A program made the position numbers and the translations under genes. The notes under the pieces were generated by a model. It was not told where the DNA came from. It searched no databases and saw nothing but the letters and a program-made list of their open reading frames with translations. A stretch of DNA of 46,531 bases, taken from contig JAKSNS010000021.1 of NCBI GenBank assembly GCA_024399545.1, forward strand, positions 1 through 46,531, written 5' to 3'. Shown here piece after piece: positions 41,801 to 46,531 of this stretch. Within the stretch, counting starts at the first letter, position 1; each line of letters opens with the position of its first letter. The DNA comes from Paludibacteraceae bacterium (GTDB lineage: Bacteria; Bacteroidota; Bacteroidia; Bacteroidales; Paludibacteraceae).

Positions 41801-42997
41801 CTATTCTATTAAGCCAATAACCCTGTCCATATCAAGCCGCAAGAACTCCTCTATACTGAATCCCCCACTACCAACTATCATCGTCATTTTTGGATGGAAC
41901 AACTGGTTGAACACCCTAATTCCCTTGTTGGTAGTACGTCTGCCGCTCTTAACCTCAATTGCCAAAGAGCCGAAGCGTGTCGTTATGATAAAATCCACCT
42001 CGTCAGCATGGTCTCGCCAATAGTACACTTTATAATCCAACTCATCGGCATGGTTGACAATATGTGCACCCACGGCACTCTCTACCCACCTACCCCACCT
42101 CTGAGGCTCAAGTAGTTCCTTCTCAAATCCACGTCCGTTCTGGATAGTCATCAGCGCATTGTTATATACCTGGAATTTTGGCACAGACATATATTTCCGA
42201 GCAGTATCAACGGAATATTTCTGCAATCCGCCTACCAAATTTGCCTCGCCGAGGGTATTAATGTAGTTTGCAATTGTGGTTGTATTCCCAGCATCTTGCA
42301 GTTGCCCAGTCATTTTGCTATACGAAAGCAGTTCTCCCGAATATGCGCAACCAAGTTCGAAAGTCTGCCGCAACAACGCAGGTTTCAGTATCCTCTGCGT
42401 CATCAGCACATCCTTTTCAATAGCAGGGTCAATGATTGAACTCTGTATATAATTGCGCCAACGCCGCTCGTTACCAATCAAGCTTGCAGCACCAGGAAAT
42501 CCCCCGTAATAAATATATTGGTTAAGCGTCAAGCCGAAAGCCTTTTCCATCTCGGAGAACGACCAATGCATGACACGAATCAACTCAAACCTACCTGCCA
42601 AACTCTCCGTCAACCCCGATTTCAACATCAACCTGCTACTACCCAAAAGAATTACCTTCAGATTACATCCTGTCTGCGTATCAGCATCCCACTCTCGTTT
42701 TACAACCTCGCTCCAGTTATCAATTTTCTGGATTTCGTCAATAATCAGAATATGTTCAGGTTCATGGTACAAATTGATGGCTGTCCTTGCCTTGTCCCAT
42801 TGTTCGGCTATCCATTCAATATTGTCATAGCCAACTGCATCTGCATTCACAGATGTCACTGGGATTGTCGTCTGTCGCATGAACTGACTTATAAGTGTCG
42901 ATTTACCAACCTGTCTTGGACCAGCAAGAACCTGAATGAACCTTCTTGGTTCGTTCATCCTGTCAATAATGCACTGCAATGTGTCTCTAATTATCAT
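41801..42997 (-). CDS. Second AAA ATPase with DUF4143-type C-terminal domain
   Basis: 398 aa. Walker A is GPRQVGKST (about 26-34). Walker B is ILIIDEIQKIDNW (~90), followed by VILLGSSRLML. The DUF4143 region has SFSEMEKAFG, YIYYGGFPGA and RWVESAVGAHIVN. At its C-terminus it shows a PD-(D/E)XK-like pattern, EVDFIITTRFGSLAIEVKSG (20 residues), clearer than in the first ATPase. Same family as the gene at 1131-2414, with low overall identity by eye. Monocistronic; its leader contains six 22-bp tandem repeats. Function of the family is not established. Confidence 0.9.
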   Translation of the reverse strand: MIIRDTLQCIIDRMNEPRRFIQVLAGPRQVGKSTLISQFMRQTTIPVTSVNADAVGYDNIEWIAEQWDKARTAINLYHEPEHILIIDEIQKIDNWSEVVKREWDADTQTGCNLKVILLGSSRLMLKSGLTESLAGRFELIRVMHWSFSEMEKAFGLTLNQYIYYGGFPGAASLIGNERRWRNYIQSSIIDPAIEKDVLMTQRILKPALLRQTFELGCAYSGELLSYSKMTGQLQDAGNTTTIANYINTLGEANLVGGLQKYSVDTARKYMSVPKFQVYNNALMTIQNGRGFEKELLEPQRWGRWVESAVGAHIVNHADELDYKVYYWRDHADEVDFIITTRFGSLAIEVKSGRRTTNKGIRVFNQLFHPKMTMIVGSGGFSIEEFLRLDMDRVIGLIE

Positions 42998-43036
42998 ATT
43001 TATTGCCTTTTATCTTTTCAAATTCACAATCTCAAT

Positions 43037-43164
43037 CTCCCAAATTCACGATTTAACTCTCCCAAATTCACGATTTAGCTCTCCCAAATTCACGATTTAG
43101 CTCTCCCAAATTCACGATTTGACTCTCCCAAATTCACGATTTGACTCTCCCAAATTCACGATTT
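43037..43164 (-). repeat. Six 22-bp tandem repeats in the leader of the second ATPase
   Basis: Six perfect copies of CTCCCAAATTCACGATTT (plus-strand reading) start at 43037, 43059, 43081, 43103, 43125 and 43147, separated by 4 variable bases, so the period is exactly 22 bp. A decayed copy lies nearest the gene (about 43015-43032). In gene orientation the unit contains AAAT-CGTGA-ATTT, a small inverted repeat. The array lies between promoter and start codon, just as at 988-1076. Confidence 0.95.
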
Positions 43165-43250
43165 AAATATATACATACAAATATATCAGCATATTACAGC
43201 CTCATAGATAATAAACAAAAAGTCACTTCAGAGAGTATCTAAATCGACCG

Positions 43251-43281
43251 CAAAGTTACAATTTTTATTCCAATAATACAA
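43251..43281 (-). promoter_or_regulatory. Promoter of the second DUF4143 ATPase
   Basis: On the minus strand a TTG (43281-43279) is followed after 19 bp by TAACTTTGC (43259-43251). The transcript would include the entire repeat array, with a leader of about 250 nt. Confidence 0.68.
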
Positions 43282-43306
43282 CTATTTCTCCCAAAAAAAT
43301 TTTCAC

Positions 43307-43339
43307 AAAAAAAAGCGTGAGACATTACAGCCTCACGCT
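43307..43339 (-). terminator. Terminator of the M6 protease gene
   Basis: On the minus strand AGCGTGAG and CTCACGCT pair around a 10-nt loop and run into TTTTTTTT. It begins 27 bp past the protease stop. Confidence 0.85.
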
Positions 43340-43365
43340 CTCTCATCATTGAACCGTATTTCCAA

Positions 43366-46293
43366 TCACTTCAAGTTGGAAGTATAATGGAATTTTACGG
43401 TTGGTCCTGATTTTGAAACATCATTGTCCTTGGAGTATCTGAGTATATACTGACCAACAGGCAACTGTGGAAGCATTACAGGGTTCTGTACTACCGGAAG
43501 TATATCAACCAAGATGCCATTCAGGTTAAAGACAAAAAGTTTATAGTTTCCTTCCTTTATCTCAGATATGTAAACCACATAGCGGTTAGTTCCCTCAACC
43601 TGAACTACGGCAATGCTCAAATCCTCGTCTTCATCAACAGGGGCGCTATTCTTTGTGACAAAAACCACTTCATTTGAAGGTTTTGTAATATTCTCATAAC
43701 GAGGCTCATCAAACAATTCATCTTTATCCGTTGCACGAACGATGAACTTATATTCTTGACCAAGTTTAAGATTCTGGACAGTATAAATAGTGTCACGAAG
43801 GTATTCGTTGTTAACTACGTACGAGAAAGAGGTTGTTGTTTGAACACGAATAAAGTCTAAAGACAATGAGCCATTTTCAGGAACATAATAGAATTTCAGA
43901 CGACGGTATTTTGGACCAGACTTCTTAGGCTTATACGTCTCTTCCTTTGATGTGGTTGTCGTTACTGGATACTGCTTAAGGGTCTTCCACTCACCTGTTT
44001 CATAATCCTGTCCTGCAATATACAAGACTCCTTGAGACGAGATTGAGCCGAACCACAAAGTGACACTTTCTATGTCTGAAGCATACGCTTTAGAGTAAAG
44101 CGTATCCCTGGATGATTTCAATTCAGCGGCACGTGCACCAGAGCCTGTTTTAGCAGTTGTGAAAGTCTCGAAATTGGCAGACCAACCATTTTCGAGTTCT
44201 GGGAAGTTCTCGAAATCGACAGTATCAACCTCTGGCTCATCTGATGAAGAATATACATCCAAATAATATTTAGCTCCGTAATTTTGGATGTCATGGGCAT
44301 CTTCCACCGTATCAGCGACGAAACTCCAAGTCAGGGTTGCGGAATTTGCGGTAATCTCCTTAGGGTCGTAGGCAACAGGCTCAGTTATATAAATAGGTCT
44401 GCGGTTACGATAACGGAACTTTGCCAACTTGGTCAATGAACTTGACTGCATTCCTTTGACAGAGAACGTATTGTCTCTGTATGAATCATAAGTGACATAC
44501 TTTGGATTATATTTAATGTCAACTGTATCTGACAAGTTACCTTCCTCGTCAGGAGACAATGTTATTGAACTGGAATAGTTTTCAGAATCATCAGCTGTAT
44601 GACGGCGCAAAGAGAACTCGTATGTATTGGAAAATGTCACTGAAACCTTCTCATTTATTCCACTACCAGCAACAACAAACTGTGTCTCGACAGGAGCCAT
44701 GAACGCATCTATATCCCTGACGGATAAGCGAAGTTTCTCGTTAGGAGAGACATAATCAAAGGCACACACTGAATCATAAAGTGCTATGTTTGTAGGTTTT
44801 CTCAGCATTGGCTCGGTTTGTCCATGGAGAATGAGAGGACAGTTGTCAGATATATAAGGATACAAATCGGACGAAGTTCCCGAGGCAATCATACGACCAC
44901 TTTGCAAAACCGGATAATAACCGAGACAAGTTTTGTCGTTGTTTGGGGCATTCTGAGACCATGTAGAACTGTTGTAGTTGATATGTGTAATCAACAAGCC
45001 GTCAGCAAGACCAGTATAAGTGTCACGACCTTCCATCTTTCTGTACTCCAACATAAAGAACTCTTTAGGATTAGGTCCCTTGCCTGAGAGATTATGTTGC
45101 GTTGCAGATATAAGATAGGCAGTATTGGAAGAAATCAAAGATTTCAAGGTATAAGAACCTTCGCAATTTATATTAGTGTCGTTAGCCAAAGCAGTAGGGG
45201 TAAGCCAACCAATATAGAAACGCTCGTATGCAGTGTATGTTGGAGGGGTGCGACCAGCGTTGTTATAGTTGCCTTGGGTCATAATGTCCCAGTCACCCAT
45301 TGCACCAGCACCCGCAGCGTAATCAGTATCGTAGAAATCGGGAAGTCCAAGCACGTGGCTGAACTCATGGCAGAACGTACCAATACCGCACATTCCACCA
45401 TAACCTCTTAACTCAGACGTACATGCATAGTCAGCAAGGGTAACGCCATCCAAGGTTGGAGGGTCATAATATGAAAGGCTTGAACGGTGTGGCCATATTG
45501 ACTCTTTCGGACCACCTTCCGCCTCGTTTGTGCCAGCAAAATAGACAAAGATGTTATCAACGTAACCGTCATTATCAACATCGTAGTCTGCGAAATTGAC
45601 ATCAGCATCGGCGGCAAGACAAGCATCTATAATCATCTGGTGCGCATTTGCATCATTCTGCGTCGATGTGTGAGCACCATAATAAGACCTTGGTTGGGAC
45701 AAAGTATATGGTCCATAGACATCGAAGTCAGGGGAGAACTGACCGAATGAACTTTCTGTGAAATAGTCTTTGATTGAACCCGTTCCACCATTTGCACTAT
45801 AATCATGCTGATTTGCAAGATCCTCGAAATCCTGTTTTGGGGTAGTGAAAGCCACATCAGAATAGGAAACGAGAATAATGAGCGCACGTGGGGAACCCCT
45901 CAATGGGAAATTCCTTCGTCCAGGGACGGCGGATTTTATTCTCTGCTGACGGATAGCCTTGATTTTACCCATTGAAAGTTCGGGTTTGTCAAGCGAAGCA
46001 ACGAAATTTTGTTCCATAACAGAACGTTCAAGCAGGTTATGCGCTGACATTCCGTAAGGGACAATGACTCCGTCTTCTCTCAGACTGGCATACTTCATCA
46101 TACCATCCTCATCCTCAGTTATAAGATAGCCATCCTCGGTAGTTTTGTAACTAAAATGCTCATCTCCATGAAGATAAAAAGAGATAGTTGTTCCATCGCT
46201 TTGGGAGAAAGAACAAAGCCCAGGATAAGCAGGAACGGCTTTTGTCAATAAAAACGATGCACAAAGCATCAGTAAAAGGTAGAATTTCTTCAT
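43366..46293 (-). CDS. Secreted M6-family metalloprotease with type IX-like C-terminus
   Basis: 975 aa (a double ATG allows 46296 or 46293). The signal peptide is KKFYLLLMLCASFLLTKAVP. The catalytic zinc motif GTFCHEFSHVLGLPDFYDT (HExxHxxGxPD) is near residue 320 and marks the immune-inhibitor-A-like M6 family. The central region has Ig/fibronectin-like beta repeats (about 540-880, with ITANSATLTWSFVADTV). The last 75 residues (VFNLNGILVDILPVV, LPVGQYILRYS) resemble a type A type IX secretion sorting domain. It is thus probably exported to the cell surface. Single gene with promoter and terminator. Confidence 0.9.
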   Translation of the reverse strand: MKKFYLLLMLCASFLLTKAVPAYPGLCSFSQSDGTTISFYLHGDEHFSYKTTEDGYLITEDEDGMMKYASLREDGVIVPYGMSAHNLLERSVMEQNFVASLDKPELSMGKIKAIRQQRIKSAVPGRRNFPLRGSPRALIILVSYSDVAFTTPKQDFEDLANQHDYSANGGTGSIKDYFTESSFGQFSPDFDVYGPYTLSQPRSYYGAHTSTQNDANAHQMIIDACLAADADVNFADYDVDNDGYVDNIFVYFAGTNEAEGGPKESIWPHRSSLSYYDPPTLDGVTLADYACTSELRGYGGMCGIGTFCHEFSHVLGLPDFYDTDYAAGAGAMGDWDIMTQGNYNNAGRTPPTYTAYERFYIGWLTPTALANDTNINCEGSYTLKSLISSNTAYLISATQHNLSGKGPNPKEFFMLEYRKMEGRDTYTGLADGLLITHINYNSSTWSQNAPNNDKTCLGYYPVLQSGRMIASGTSSDLYPYISDNCPLILHGQTEPMLRKPTNIALYDSVCAFDYVSPNEKLRLSVRDIDAFMAPVETQFVVAGSGINEKVSVTFSNTYEFSLRRHTADDSENYSSSITLSPDEEGNLSDTVDIKYNPKYVTYDSYRDNTFSVKGMQSSSLTKLAKFRYRNRRPIYITEPVAYDPKEITANSATLTWSFVADTVEDAHDIQNYGAKYYLDVYSSSDEPEVDTVDFENFPELENGWSANFETFTTAKTGSGARAAELKSSRDTLYSKAYASDIESVTLWFGSISSQGVLYIAGQDYETGEWKTLKQYPVTTTTSKEETYKPKKSGPKYRRLKFYYVPENGSLSLDFIRVQTTTSFSYVVNNEYLRDTIYTVQNLKLGQEYKFIVRATDKDELFDEPRYENITKPSNEVVFVTKNSAPVDEDEDLSIAVVQVEGTNRYVVYISEIKEGNYKLFVFNLNGILVDILPVVQNPVMLPQLPVGQYILRYSKDNDVSKSGPTVKFHYTSNLK

Positions 46294-46329
46294 CATTAAG
46301 AGTGATTTGTTATACTGATTTTTCTGGGT

Positions 46330-46338
46330 GCAAATTTA
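46330..46338 (-). promoter_or_regulatory. Promoter -7 box of the M6 protease gene
   Basis: The minus strand reads TAAATTTGC, 34-37 bp before the start codons. The remaining 46339-46531 holds no gene; 46412-46463 is similar to 19373-19424. Confidence 0.58.
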
Positions 46339-46531
46339 CGAATAATATTTGAAACAGACAAAACAAACGGGGAAAAAATCATAAAAAAATCACGCCAAGG
46401 TAAGAAAGATAGTTGCAATTAATTTTTGGCAGTTTTGCGGCAAATGGGTTGTTTATATACAGGATGCTAAAATCCCCCTGACTTCGGGAATGCGTCACCA
46501 AAAATATGTTTTACGGGTCGGAAAGGGTAAG

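Overview
The window reads as a chromosomal segment of a Bacteroidales bacterium, most likely of the Prevotella/Bacteroides group. The reasons are the promoters (almost every transcription unit is preceded by a TAnnTTTGC -7 box with a TTG about 20 bp upstream, and ribosome binding sites are weak or absent), a tRNA gene without an encoded CCA end, and a typical gene set: Gmd/Fcl GDP-fucose synthesis, PepD, NadB, a DUF2723 protein, a lipoprotein OmpH/Skp and an M6 protease with a type IX-like C-terminus. Intergenic regions carry several families of short inverted-repeat elements.

Layout. 1-1130: tRNA-Arg(ACG), then about 1 kb of non-coding DNA with a MITE-like element. 988-2414: an AAA ATPase (DUF4143 type) with four exact 23-bp tandem repeats in its leader. 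2912-15150: a tightly packed eight-gene operon: a pentapeptide-repeat membrane protein, a helical-repeat protein, a YwqG/DUF1963 protein, a zinc-ribbon protein, a transmembrane Ser/Thr kinase with a peptidoglycan-binding tail, a four-module AAA+ ATPase, a zinc-ribbon/FHA protein and a PP2C phosphatase. This is the best candidate for an undescribed system. 15268-16795: a CAT-like acetyltransferase and an AraC regulator. 17112-19129: gmd-fcl. 19804-23650: an ACP / KAS III / MBOAT / SGNH acylation cassette whose architecture recalls dltC-dltB-dltD, preceded by a highly structured leader that ends in a terminator. 24196-32328: core metabolism and housekeeping (GdhA, AspA, RluA-type synthase, RlmB, YycJ-like hydrolase, Skp-like lipoprotein, PepD). 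33206-35485: AtoE-like transporter and VanX-like dipeptidase. 35704-41155: nadB, a DUF2723 membrane protein and a polysaccharide deacetylase in one operon behind a structured leader. 41801-43259: a second DUF4143 ATPase, with six exact 22-bp tandem repeats in its leader, which mirrors the first. 43366-46293: a secreted M6 metalloprotease.

How the genes may work together. In the kinase operon, the kinase (sensor tail in the periplasm, catalytic domain in the cytoplasm), the FHA reader and the PP2C eraser form a complete phospho-threonine circuit. The kinase carries six tandem copies of a PQGTAVA-like motif, and the FHA protein carries one copy of the same motif written in different codons. That suggests a shared phosphosite. 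The AAA+ protein, zinc-ribbon protein, helical-repeat scaffold and two-TM pentapeptide protein are candidate effectors. The acylation cassette probably makes an acyl group on its own carrier protein and passes it across the membrane to an envelope glycan. All functional assignments come from motifs read by eye; no database searches were run.
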